13,762 nt of DNA from CAADGU01 sp964581605 (GTDB lineage Bacteria; Chloroflexota; Anaerolineae; Promineifilales; Promineifilaceae), in assembly GCA_964581605.1 (NCBI GenBank), contig CAZOPF010000134.1:1-13762 (forward strand), given 5' to 3'. Both the position numbers and the translations under genes were made by a program. Position 1 is the stretch's first letter. The number at the start of each line of letters is the position of its first letter. This document shows positions 1 to 8,507 of the stretch, in pieces. The notes beneath the pieces are model-generated. The model was not told the DNA's origin. It saw only the letters and a program-made list of their open reading frames with translations, and did not search any database.

Positions 1-2744
1 ACGCCGGTCTGGCGCACGGCCGTGCGTACCCGCCGGTGCGCCTCCAACAATTCCTGGCCGCGCTGTTCGGCTATCGCATTGAGCGCCGGCTGTAACAGCG
101 GCAGTTGGGCCACTGCCCGGCCCATCAATTGGGCAGCCTGCGGCGGCGGCACGTTCACGTCCGGCGTGGCGGCCAACAACGCCTCAACGGCCTCTGGCGG
201 CAGCCAGGCGGGCTGTGTTTCGCGCCCGGTAAAACCGACCACCTGACATGCTTCGGCCAGCAAAGGAATTTCCTCACCAGCTTTATGCGTGACGATGTGG
301 TAGCGGAAACGGAGCAGCAGCAGGGTGGTGGCCTGGGGCACGGCTTTGCTGCGGATCACCCCGGCCCGTTTGGCCGCCCCGTCCAGCAGGGGGTCTAAGG
401 CGGTATCCATGGTGTAGGCCGCCAGCCCTTCGACAATGGGGTGGGTGCGGCTGAGGTACGTCACCTGGTCGGGCACAGGCAACTCAAACCGGGCCGTCAC
501 CTTTTCCCGGCCGCCAACCAGATCGCGCAAAGCGGCCCGGTCGGGCAGCCGGATTTCCGTGTTGGGACCCTGGCGGCTGATATGCCCGCCATGCGCCCGC
601 ACCATATCGGCCACAAAACGCTCCACGTCAACGGCCGTGCCAATCGCCTCGCGCACGGCGCGCCATTCCCGCGCCACTTCGCTCACGTCCAGGCTGTGCT
701 GGGCAAACAGGGTGCGCGATACCTTCTCTTTGTTGGCGACGTTGTCCCATTCGGTGTGCAAATTTTGCGCCTGGGTATTGATAAAATCGAAAGCCAACTG
801 CCTGGCATCACCCTGGCTGCCGCGCAGCATCATGCCTTGCATCAACGCCTTCACCACCTCGCCGGTATTGCCCGGCAGGGGCACAGACACGCCCAACGAG
901 GTGCGGATTGTCTGATGTTTGCGCAGCAGCACGTCCAGCACAATGCCGTCAATCTGGTTATCCACGCCGTAATAGGTCAGGGTGCGCACGGTGGGGCTGG
1001 CCTGCCCGTAGCGGTCTACCCGCCCTTCGCGCTGTTCGTGGCGGGTGGGGTTCCAACTGAGGTCATAATGCACGACGGCGTTGAAATATCTTTGCAAGTT
1101 AATGCCTTCGCTGAGGCAGTCGGTGGCCACCAGGACGCGCTGCTCGTGTTGGCCCAATTGTTCCACCCGGTTTTCCCGTTCGGGCGGGGGCAGGGCGCCG
1201 GTCACGGCCGTGACCTCCACTTTATTGGGCAGCGCCAGACGTAACTGCCCGGCCAGGTATTCGGCCGTGGGAATAAAGCGGCAAAAGAGGATGGGCTGGT
1301 AGCCCTCTTGCAACAACCGTTTGACCAACACAATCGCCTGCTTCAGCTTGGCGTCTTGCTCCGGTCCAAACAGCCCCTCTGCCCGCCGCGCAAAACGGAG
1401 CAGCCGCTCCCGTTCGCTGGCGGGCTGCTCTTCCCCTTCCTGCCCACCGGGGGCCACATCCAGGAATTCGCTGGTATCGGCGTCATCCAGGTCAAGCACC
1501 GCTCGTTCACCAATTTCATCGGCTTCAACGGCCGTTTCCGTGTCCACGGTGCCGGAGCGGGTGCGTAAGGTGGCGGCGGCGGCCGCCGGGCTGCTGGCCA
1601 GGCTGCGCAGCAAAGCCAGCGCCGACCACCAGCGCACACGCTGCCGCTGCGCACTGCCGCTGGCATCCATGACCCGTTCACGGGCGTAGTCCAGCAGGTT
1701 GTTAAACAGCTTTTTGTATTCCGGGGTCAGGGTATAGGTGGCCTCGGCGTCTTCCCGCTGCGGGAATTCGGTGTCGGCATCCAGGTAAAGCCGGATGTCA
1801 GCCCGGCGACGTTGCACCAGGTGTTGGGCCAGGTCGCGCCGCCGGGTTTCATTGGCCCGGCCGGATAAATCTTCGGGCAGGTGGAGAAAGTCTGGGCGCA
1901 GCAGCCCCAGCAGCGAGCGGAACGCGCCTTCATCGCCGCTGTGGGGGGTGGCCGTCACCAGCAGCAGGTGGCGGCTTTCGTTTGCCGCCAGCGCCTTGAG
2001 CAGTTGGTGGCGCAGATGCCGCCCGCCGCGATTGTCTGGCGAGAAGGCGCAGGTGTGGGCCTCGTCCACAATCACCAGTTCCGGGCAGACGCGGATAAAC
2101 TCTTCGCGGCGGCGCGGTGATTTGATGTATTCGGTGGAGACGATGACAAAGGGGTGCAGATCGAAGAGGGATTGGCCGACGGCCGTGCCCCGTTCCAGCC
2201 GTGTGACGGTGCTGGGCAGGACCAGTTCGGCGTCAATGTGGAATTTTTCGGCCAGTTCACCCTGCCACTGTTCGGCCAGGTGGGGTGGGCAGAGAACGGC
2301 CAGCCGCCGGACTTCGCCGCGATCCAGCAGTTCCCGGGCAATCACCCCGGCCTCAATCGTTTTGCCAATACCCACGTCATCGGCGATGAGCAAACGTACC
2401 GGGTCGAGCTTGAGGGCCATCAGCAGCGGCACTAACTGGTAAGGCCGGGGTTCCACGTTGAGCCGGGCAAAGGAGCGAAACGGCCCGGCGCTGGAGCGAA
2501 AACCGAGGCGCACGGCATCGCGCAGCATCCGGCAGGAGCGGAAGTCGCCCACGTCCTGGGGATGGGGGGCGTCGAAGGTGGCTGGCTGCACGTCGTCCTG
2601 CTCCAGTGGGAGAAAGACGCCAGCGATTTCCTGGTCTGTGCCGCCTAACGGCCGTAAAACCAGCCATTCCTCGCCGGAATCGGGCAGCACCACCCATTCA
2701 CGGCCGCGTGTTTTGACGAGTGAACCAACGGCGTAGGTCATCAT
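1..2744 (-). CDS. SNF2/RapA-type helicase, DrmD-like (3' end cut by window)
   Basis: Superfamily 2 DNA translocase, 914 codons visible and still open at the left edge, so the C-terminus is missing. Residues 1-60 look like the Tudor/SH3-like N-terminal domain of RapA/HepA proteins. Visible motifs are Walker A GIGKT (K128), DEAH at 227-230, TATPH at 264-268, and in lobe 2 ATDCLSEGINLQ followed by GRVDRYGQ at 574-581, whose arginines should be the arginine fingers. An acidic, low-complexity insertion lies at about 390-440. Tandem ATGs at 2744 and 2741 are both possible starts. AGGAG lies 9 nt upstream of 2744, inside the end of the preceding helicase gene, so the two are translationally coupled. 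I translated most of the frame by hand and found no stop. The family is that of DISARM DrmD and related unnamed 'helicase-related proteins'; it should remodel or translocate on dsDNA in the cytoplasm. The DrmD-like label is family resemblance, not proof of a DISARM system. Confidence 0.9.
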   Translation of the reverse strand, partial: MMTYAVGSLVKTRGREWVVLPDSGEEWLVLRPLGGTDQEIAGVFLPLEQDDVQPATFDAPHPQDVGDFRSCRMLRDAVRLGFRSSAGPFRSFARLNVEPRPYQLVPLLMALKLDPVRLLIADDVGIGKTIEAGVIARELLDRGEVRRLAVLCPPHLAEQWQGELAEKFHIDAELVLPSTVTRLERGTAVGQSLFDLHPFVIVSTEYIKSPRRREEFIRVCPELVIVDEAHTCAFSPDNRGGRHLRHQLLKALAANESRHLLLVTATPHSGDEGAFRSLLGLLRPDFLHLPEDLSGRANETRRRDLAQHLVQRRRADIRLYLDADTEFPQREDAEATYTLTPEYKKLFNNLLDYARERVMDASGSAQRQRVRWWSALALLRSLASSPAAAAATLRTRSGTVDTETAVEADEIGERAVLDLDDADTSEFLDVAPGGQEGEEQPASERERLLRFARRAEGLFGPEQDAKLKQAIVLVKRLLQEGYQPILFCRFIPTAEYLAGQLRLALPNKVEVTAVTGALPPPERENRVEQLGQHEQRVLVATDCLSEGINLQRYFNAVVHYDLSWNPTRHEQREGRVDRYGQASPTVRTLTYYGVDNQIDGIVLDVLLRKHQTIRTSLGVSVPLPGNTGEVVKALMQGMMLRGSQGDARQLAFDFINTQAQNLHTEWDNVANKEKVSRTLFAQHSLDVSEVAREWRAVREAIGTAVDVERFVADMVRAHGGHISRQGPNTEIRLPDRAALRDLVGGREKVTARFELPVPDQVTYLSRTHPIVEGLAAYTMDTALDPLLDGAAKRAGVIRSKAVPQATTLLLLRFRYHIVTHKAGEEIPLLAEACQVVGFTGRETQPAWLPPEAVEALLAATPDVNVPPPQAAQLMGRAVAQLPLLQPALNAIAEQRGQELLEAHRRVRTAVRQTG

Positions 2745-2748
2745 CTAA

Positions 2749-5700
2749 TCAATCTCCTGGTCTACCAAACACGTTGGCGTGTTGGGCGGTAATTGCCTGC
2801 CAGTCTGCCAGGTAATGGAAGCGAATGGCGGTGATGCCGGCGTTACGTTCCAGGCAGTCGGTGATTTCGGCGTCCTGGCGTTGTACATCGGCTTGATCGT
2901 GGGGTGAACCGTCTATGAATACGGCCGTGTAGCTGTCCGCATACCAGAAATCGGGCCGGGTCTGGCACAGTTCAATGAACTTTTGCGCCTCATCGGGCAG
3001 GCGCAGGTTGTGTTGGTCCAGAAAGTCCAGCCACTCCCGTTCCAGGTCGCTGCCGCACCGTTTTTTTAATTCTTCCAGGTGAGCGGCGGGGGATACGGCC
3101 GTGGGGCTGACCTTCACCGTGCCGCCCGCCAGTTGCAACAAAAGATCACGAATCAGGTGGCGGTCGAGTAGGGCATGATCCATCTGGTTGGTGTAGCTCA
3201 TCAGGCAATCGTAACAGGCGGCTTCGCAATTTTCTCTGGCGCGCGCGGCCCGGTGCAAATCGTGCCCCTGTTGATCAAAATGGCAAATAGTTAAGGCTGT
3301 GGCGGCGATCCGGGCCATCGCCCCCGTATCATCCAGCAGTTGGCGCAGGACGCCGGCGCCGCCTTCGGCCGATTCATAATAGAGGATGAGGTTGCGCTCA
3401 TCGAGCGTGGGCAGCGGTTCGGCCGCCAGTTCATTATCTTCCAACTGGTACAAAAGCTGAACGGCCGTCTTGAGCGCCGGTTGCAGCGAGGCCATTGCCT
3501 GCGTGTCCAGAGGCAGCAGCGGTTCCACAAGCAGACAATTGCGCCGGTCTTCCACAAAGGGGACCACCCGTTTTTGCATGGGGCTGTTGGGGTCGTCAGA
3601 GTCGGGATCCACATCTTGCTCGTTCTTTTGCCAGTAGCCCCGCTCGGTGTCCAGCATAAAACCGGGTGGGTCGTCTGGCTTGCGCCGCCGCCAGCCCAGG
3701 TTAATGCGCCACAGGGTAGCGGCATCGCCGTAAGTCAGCTTGAGCAGTGGCGACCCATCGGCCGCCTGTACCGTGGCCAGGCGATACGCGGCTTGCTGCC
3801 CATGGGCGTTGAAGCGCACGGCCGTTTTGAACTCATACCCCATGCGCATCCGTTCCTCTTCGTCGCTGTTGATCCGGTCGCGCCGTTTGGTGGCCACGTT
3901 CTGCATACGGAACAGATTGCTCAAGGCCACATCCAACGGTTGGCGGCACTGCTGGCACAGGTCCAGGCCGCTGCTGCCGCTCTGCACCGGGTGCAAATAA
4001 CCGCAGGATGGGCACATCTGGGCGCTGGTGGTCAACAGATCATCATCACCCACCGGCAAGATGACTTTGTTGATGACGTAGCGCGAGCCTTCGTGGTAAA
4101 TGATGCTGCGCGGCCCAAATTCGGCGATGGCCAGGAAGCGAGGCCGGGAGAGGAATTCATCCTGGTCACGGCGGCGGCCGCGCCGGCCGGGAATATAGGC
4201 GGAGAGGGGCAGGCGGGGGAAGTTGTAGCCGGGCAAAAACCCTTCGCTGGCAAAATAACGGTAACTGTAAAAGTCTGACTGCATCACATTGCTGCTATCT
4301 GTGAGCAGCCGCAGTTGCGCTTCAGCCTCCGCCCGCAGTCGAGTTGCCAGGCTCTTTTCCTGCTGCGAGCGGGTGGCGTCGCGCATGATCTCATGCTGTG
4401 CGGCCTGCTGCTGCAGCGCCGCCCGATACAGGCCGCGCCAGCGGTCGCAGGCGTGGTCAAAGGCTTCGCCAAGATGCTGTAAGGTCTTGTCCAGCCAGGT
4501 TGCGCTGTACCAACCGGCGGCTTCCAGTTCACTTTGCGCTGTTGCCAGAATGGCCTGCACCCGGTTGGCGGCCCGCTGCCGGGCGTGGAGGTTGTCTATG
4601 TCCGCCTGAACAGAAGGCCGTATAGCCAGGGTCGGCGGGTCGCCGGCCAGATCCAATACATCTTTGAGTGATGACCCCAGATGCAGCCCGGCTTCGGCCA
4701 GCCAGACGGCGTACACGTGGGAGCGGATCAGGTCTTCATTGGCTAAATCCAGGCGCGGTGGCGTGACGGCGCCGGCGACCATGCGCTCTGGCTGTTTGAA
4801 GAAGTATTGGTCGTGGGGGCTGCCGGTGGTGCAGTAGGTAAAGACCAACGCGGGCTGGCCGCTGCGCCCGGCCCGCCCGGAGCGTTGGGCATAGTTGGCC
4901 GGGGTGGGCGGCACGTTGCGCATGTTGACTACGTTCAGTTGGGCAATGTCCACCCCCAGTTCCATCGTGGGCGAACAGTACAAAATGGGCAGCCTGGCTT
5001 CGCGGAACTGCGCCTCCCGCTGCAGACGATCTTCCATTGGCACCTGGGCGGTGTGTTCACGGGCCTGGGTCTCCTGCAATGCAGCCGCAGCCTGGGTGTA
5101 AAAGTGAACAAAGAAGGGATTGGGGTGCAGGCCACTTTTAGGCAGCCGGGGCATGCGCACCGGGTCGTGATAGGGTTCACGGCCGTCGCCCGCCAACCAG
5201 ATCAGGGCATCGGCCGGCAACTGGTAGCCGGGCGGATCATTCTCGTTTGGCGGCTCGGCGACTACTTCCACCAATCCGGCCACTTCCAATACCTTGAATA
5301 ACTGGGGAATGATTTGATCGGTATCGGCTATCTTTAAGTTGCCCGCATATTGAGGGAAGGTGTTTTGCCGCCGCAGATACATGCCGAAGCCGGAACGGGA
5401 GGAGAGGTAAAGGTGTCCGCCGTAATCTGCCCGGCGGCTGGCGCGGGGCCAGGCAATGGCCGCGTGCGCCATGTTTTCTTCATCGTCAATGGCCCAGGGT
5501 TCCACCAGGCGCAGGCTGCTGCGCTGCTGGATGCGTTCCTGATAAAGCGTGTCGAGAAAGTTGACCTTGATCGCCAGTTCGCGCCGCAGCACATCCAACA
5601 GCACTTTAGCCACCTGGTATCGTTCTGCCGGGCTGGCTGAAGCTAAGGCGGCGTGCCCACCCTGCCATTCCTCTTCGGCCTGGCACAGCTCGCGCAGGGA

Positions 5701-7929
5701 GACGTACTCAATCCTGAGCAGCCCGGCCTGTTCCAGGTTGGGCGCCGTCACCCGCCAGCCCCGACGCAAATCCTGGTATACCCGGTAGGCCAGGACTTCA
5801 CGCAAAGCCTGTTCTGTCTCTTGTTTCTGCAAGAATTTGACATCGGGATTGGCTGCGTACAGTTCCAGGGGTAGATTGAGGGCATCAAAAACGCGTTGGG
5901 CCAGTTCATCATGTTTAAGGCCATCGGCGCCGGCGCGGTGGACGGCCTGGTATACGGCCGTGCGCAGCAGCCCCACCTCCACGAAGTCGTTGAAGTGCCC
6001 GGCCTGCAAGGAGGCATCCTGCCGGTTATCGGTAAAACTGAGCAGCTTTTGGGCCTTACGTTCCAGGGTTTCATCGCGGCGCAGGGCACGCAGGGCAGAC
6101 AGGCTCAGGACCGTCGTGGCCGTGCTGCGCCCTTCGGAGGAGAGCGAGGCTAACTTGCCGAAGTCGGAACGTTCACGGCCGCTATAAGTTACGCCGCAGT
6201 GTAAGCAGAAAGCAAAAGGCGAGTGGACAAAGTGATAGGTTAGACCCTCCGTATCCTCTTGGCCCAATGTGTTGAGCGAGACGGCTTTGGGTTGCTTGCT
6301 CTGGTAATGCCTTTTCAGCCGCAGCTCGCCGCCAGGGCTGAGTTCCAGCCAATCTTCCGGCAGCCGTTCTAAGATGGCTGCCTCCTCTTGCGGCCAGGGG
6401 TCGGCCGGGTTGTAATATAAAAAACCGCGCTGCTGGTCTTCTTCTCTGGTCTGATCGCGCAGATCGCGTGCCGTAAAGAACAGTTTATCTAATTTGTGAT
6501 CCTTGTGCTGATTGACCACGTAGTATTCCTGGCCACACTCCCGGCAAAAAACCAGCGGCAGCAAAACCCTTTGGCGGGTGTTGTCCGGCACATACTGCTG
6601 CCCTTTAAGGGTAATGGTGCGGTGCGGCGTGCCTTCCAATGAAGCATAGACGGTATCACCCCGGCTGATGAACTGATGCAGGCGAAAAGCAAAGGCCGGG
6701 AAGCCGGTTTCAGGATGAAGGGCGTCATATCCGGCCAGTAAGGTCTGTTGAATGGCCGCGGTGCAGGACTCGGCCGGTACACCGGTCAGGGTGGACAGCC
6801 GTTGGGCGGCGCCCTCGTCGCTGGTGATGCTAAGGGGTTTGGCGCGGCGCAGGCGGCCGCTTTCTGGTTCGGTTTCCAGGCCAAAGGTGGTTTCAATCCA
6901 GACGGCTAACGGGTCAGCGATGAAGGCGTCATATGTTTTAGCCGGCAGTGTCCCCGCTTGCAGGCGTTGGGTCAGGGCCTGGATAAAGGCGGGATCGGCC
7001 AGGGAGGGGTCGGCCGTGGCCCGGCGCAACGTTTCGCCGATGATGCGGTCAGGTTTGACCGGTGCGCCAAAGAGTTGGCTGGCAACTTCGGCAATTTTAT
7101 GCTGCTGTTCGACAAACGTGCCCCCTTCGGCCAGGGTTGCCGATGTGCCCACCACCTGCATGTGCGGGTTGGCGCAACGGTTGCGCACCCGGCGTACCAG
7201 CATGGCGACGTCTGCCCCTTGCCGGCCGCGATAGGTATGCAGCTCATCCAAAACCAGAAATTGTAAACCTCTGGCCGCTTGGACCAGGTCGCGTTCAAAC
7301 GGCCGTGTCATGATCAGTTCCAGCATGACGTAGTTGGTCAGGATAATGTCCGGGGGATGGGCGATGATCTCTTGTCGCTCCTCCTCAGATTCCTGCCCGG
7401 TGTAACGGCGAAAAGTGACGGGTGGTTTGTCAAAACCGCGCACCAGGAACTTTTCCAGTTCATTGAACTGGCTGTTGGCCAGGGCGTTCATGGGGTAGAT
7501 GACGATGGCTTGAATGCCCTGGCCACTGCCCCGCTTCAGGACGTGATCCACGATGGGCACGATGTAGGCCAGGCTTTTGCCGGAACCGGTGCCGGTGGTG
7601 AGCACGTAGTTGTCGCCTGATTGGGCGGCGGCAATGGCCTCGGTCTGATGTTTATGGAGGTGTAAGGGTTTGTTTGTTCCATCGGCTGACTTTTGCCGGA
7701 AGATGTCACGGCAAAGGGGGTGCAGCGTACCTGTCTTGACCAGATCGTCAACCCGCGCGCCCGGTTCAAAGGTGGGATTTAGTTGAATGAGAGGATCGGG
7801 CCACAATGTTCCGGCCTCAAGTTCGCTGGCAACGTAGTTGGCTATGCGGTCATCCTGGATTTTGATGAAGCTGCGGATGTAACTGCTGTAATCGTCAATC
7901 AGTTGGTGGCGTAAGCTAAAGACATCCAT
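2749..7929 (-). CDS. Giant DEAD/DEAH helicase with DUF1998 and C-terminal nuclease-like domain
   Basis: 1726-aa SF2 helicase, probably acting on foreign or damaged DNA. Lobe 1 has TTGTGSGKS (111-119), YPMNALANSQ (145-154), DELH (228-231) and GTSATLA (261-267). Lobe 2 has SFTDNRQDAS (631-640), SPTMELGVDIA (986-996) and QRSGRAGRSGQ (1015-1025), with an unusually long stretch of about 345 residues between the first two of these. Cysteine pairs C462/C465 with C575/C578, and C1306/C1309 with C1325/C1328, look like zinc sites. A Gln/Ala/Glu-rich probable coiled coil spans about 1165-1210. DUF1998 is marked by ESAEGGAGVL (1519-1528) and CEAACYDCLMSY (1568-1579). Residues 1624-1710 resemble a Vsr/DUF559-like PD-(D/E)XK fold (E1630, D1660, FIDG 1671-1674, H1677). 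The start at 7929 has AAGGG 7 nt upstream. It is the first gene of a two-helicase operon (4-nt gap to the next). Relatives are DruE (Druantia), DrmA plus DrmB (DISARM) and MrfA; which is closest cannot be settled by eye. Confidence 0.95.
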   Translation of the reverse strand: MDVFSLRHQLIDDYSSYIRSFIKIQDDRIANYVASELEAGTLWPDPLIQLNPTFEPGARVDDLVKTGTLHPLCRDIFRQKSADGTNKPLHLHKHQTEAIAAAQSGDNYVLTTGTGSGKSLAYIVPIVDHVLKRGSGQGIQAIVIYPMNALANSQFNELEKFLVRGFDKPPVTFRRYTGQESEEERQEIIAHPPDIILTNYVMLELIMTRPFERDLVQAARGLQFLVLDELHTYRGRQGADVAMLVRRVRNRCANPHMQVVGTSATLAEGGTFVEQQHKIAEVASQLFGAPVKPDRIIGETLRRATADPSLADPAFIQALTQRLQAGTLPAKTYDAFIADPLAVWIETTFGLETEPESGRLRRAKPLSITSDEGAAQRLSTLTGVPAESCTAAIQQTLLAGYDALHPETGFPAFAFRLHQFISRGDTVYASLEGTPHRTITLKGQQYVPDNTRQRVLLPLVFCRECGQEYYVVNQHKDHKLDKLFFTARDLRDQTREEDQQRGFLYYNPADPWPQEEAAILERLPEDWLELSPGGELRLKRHYQSKQPKAVSLNTLGQEDTEGLTYHFVHSPFAFCLHCGVTYSGRERSDFGKLASLSSEGRSTATTVLSLSALRALRRDETLERKAQKLLSFTDNRQDASLQAGHFNDFVEVGLLRTAVYQAVHRAGADGLKHDELAQRVFDALNLPLELYAANPDVKFLQKQETEQALREVLAYRVYQDLRRGWRVTAPNLEQAGLLRIEYVSLRELCQAEEEWQGGHAALASASPAERYQVAKVLLDVLRRELAIKVNFLDTLYQERIQQRSSLRLVEPWAIDDEENMAHAAIAWPRASRRADYGGHLYLSSRSGFGMYLRRQNTFPQYAGNLKIADTDQIIPQLFKVLEVAGLVEVVAEPPNENDPPGYQLPADALIWLAGDGREPYHDPVRMPRLPKSGLHPNPFFVHFYTQAAAALQETQAREHTAQVPMEDRLQREAQFREARLPILYCSPTMELGVDIAQLNVVNMRNVPPTPANYAQRSGRAGRSGQPALVFTYCTTGSPHDQYFFKQPERMVAGAVTPPRLDLANEDLIRSHVYAVWLAEAGLHLGSSLKDVLDLAGDPPTLAIRPSVQADIDNLHARQRAANRVQAILATAQSELEAAGWYSATWLDKTLQHLGEAFDHACDRWRGLYRAALQQQAAQHEIMRDATRSQQEKSLATRLRAEAEAQLRLLTDSSNVMQSDFYSYRYFASEGFLPGYNFPRLPLSAYIPGRRGRRRDQDEFLSRPRFLAIAEFGPRSIIYHEGSRYVINKVILPVGDDDLLTTSAQMCPSCGYLHPVQSGSSGLDLCQQCRQPLDVALSNLFRMQNVATKRRDRINSDEEERMRMGYEFKTAVRFNAHGQQAAYRLATVQAADGSPLLKLTYGDAATLWRINLGWRRRKPDDPPGFMLDTERGYWQKNEQDVDPDSDDPNSPMQKRVVPFVEDRRNCLLVEPLLPLDTQAMASLQPALKTAVQLLYQLEDNELAAEPLPTLDERNLILYYESAEGGAGVLRQLLDDTGAMARIAATALTICHFDQQGHDLHRAARARENCEAACYDCLMSYTNQMDHALLDRHLIRDLLLQLAGGTVKVSPTAVSPAAHLEELKKRCGSDLEREWLDFLDQHNLRLPDEAQKFIELCQTRPDFWYADSYTAVFIDGSPHDQADVQRQDAEITDCLERNAGITAIRFHYLADWQAITAQHANVFGRPGD

Positions 7930-8207
7930 GGATCAGCCCTTCTATGTTTCATGGTTGTAAATAGTGCCTTGTGATACTGGCATTTGTTGGTTTCTATTTG
8001 TTTGTGCTTTTTTTCGCTGATTGAGAACATGAGTAAGCATTTTGCAGGCCCACCACATAACGTGACCCTCGTCAGGCATTATACATAAAATTTGCCTATG
8101 GTTGAACTCCAAATTATGGGGGCGTCGTTGCCAAAAGGGCGGGGCATCCAGGGTGGCAATATCGTCCTTCCACCAGGTAGCTCCCTTGCTCGCCAACCTT
8201 CCGCTGT
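7930..8207. other. AT-richer intergenic region without a convincing gene
   Basis: A 278-bp gap between divergently oriented elements: the two-helicase operon leaving to the left and an AbiEi remnant on the plus strand to the right. It is clearly more AT-rich than the flanks and includes T-rich stretches around 7981-8015. A minus-strand frame with a TTG start at 8196 and a stop at 7942 (84 codons) exists, but I see no ribosome-binding site and no recognisable family, so I do not call it. The region probably holds the promoter and leader of the helicase operon (see 8078-8106). The junction near 8200 is where the AbiEi homology begins abruptly, which suggests a deletion or insertion end point. 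No tRNA, CRISPR repeat or clear terminator was seen. Confidence 0.6.
8078..8106 (-). promoter_or_regulatory. Possible sigma70-type promoter of the two-helicase operon
   Basis: On the minus strand a perfect -10 hexamer TATAAT (plus-strand 8078-8083) is preceded, after 17 nt, by TTCAAC (8101-8106), a weak -35 that matches TTGACA at only three positions. Transcription would begin near 8071, giving a leader of about 140 nt before the ATG at 7929. The good -10, ideal spacing and location in the only AT-rich gap upstream of the operon support it. The poor -35 keeps confidence low. Confidence 0.38.
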
Positions 8208-8507
8208 TTGAATGCAGCCATCTATTTTGGCTTTGAATATCGGCAGGTCACGCAGGCTCAATGGGCCTATATGGCCACACCTGAAAAAGTGCTGCTTGAC
8301 CTGATCTATCTAACCCCCGACGCGGACAGTAAAGGGTACCTGCGGGCATTGCGGCGGCAAAATCTGGACCAACTAGATGAAGACCGGCTGGCGGCTTATG
8401 TGGCCCGTGCTGATAAACCCAAACTCAAACGTGCCCTGGCGCATATCCGGCAACTTATCGCCGAAGAAGCGGCGACCTACGAAATTATTCAGTTTCGGCC
8501 TGGGTAG
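8208..8507 (+). pseudogene. 5'-truncated AbiEi-type antitoxin remnant
   Basis: The 99 codons resemble the C-terminal part of AbiEi-family (type IV toxin-antitoxin) proteins. They show YFGFEYR, the hallmark ATPEKVLLDL (residues 23-32, ATPEK at 23-27) and the Leu-rich helical tail with YLRALRRQNLDQLDEDRLAAY. Full-length AbiEi proteins are usually around 200-270 aa with an N-terminal winged-helix domain, which is absent here. The reading frame closes at a TAG at 8178-8180, the only start is a TTG at 8208, and I see no Shine-Dalgarno. Neither of the other plus-strand frames upstream gives the missing part. No AbiEii-type nucleotidyltransferase toxin follows on this strand. The last 23 nt overlap, in opposite orientation, the end of the SWIM gene. 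It is most likely a dead fragment; an expressed short protein cannot be excluded. Confidence 0.7.

Noticed and set aside
441..1244. 267-codon plus-strand open frame
   Set aside because: It lies entirely antisense to the SNF2/RapA helicase, whose motifs (e.g. GRVDRYGQ) are intact on the minus strand. The His/Gln/Gly-rich composition is typical of a GC-rich shadow frame.
3340..4278. 312-codon plus-strand open frame
   Set aside because: Antisense to the DUF1998 part of the large helicase; no recognisable domain, low-complexity shadow composition.
1..7929. Calling the locus a bona fide DISARM or Druantia system
   Set aside because: DrmC, a methyltransferase, and separate DrmA/DrmB genes are not visible, nor are any of the Druantia partner genes; only the helicase families are shared.
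7942..8196. 84-codon minus-strand frame upstream of the large helicase
   Set aside because: TTG start, no ribosome-binding site, no recognisable family, and it would cover the likely promoter and leader. A decayed gene fragment cannot be excluded.
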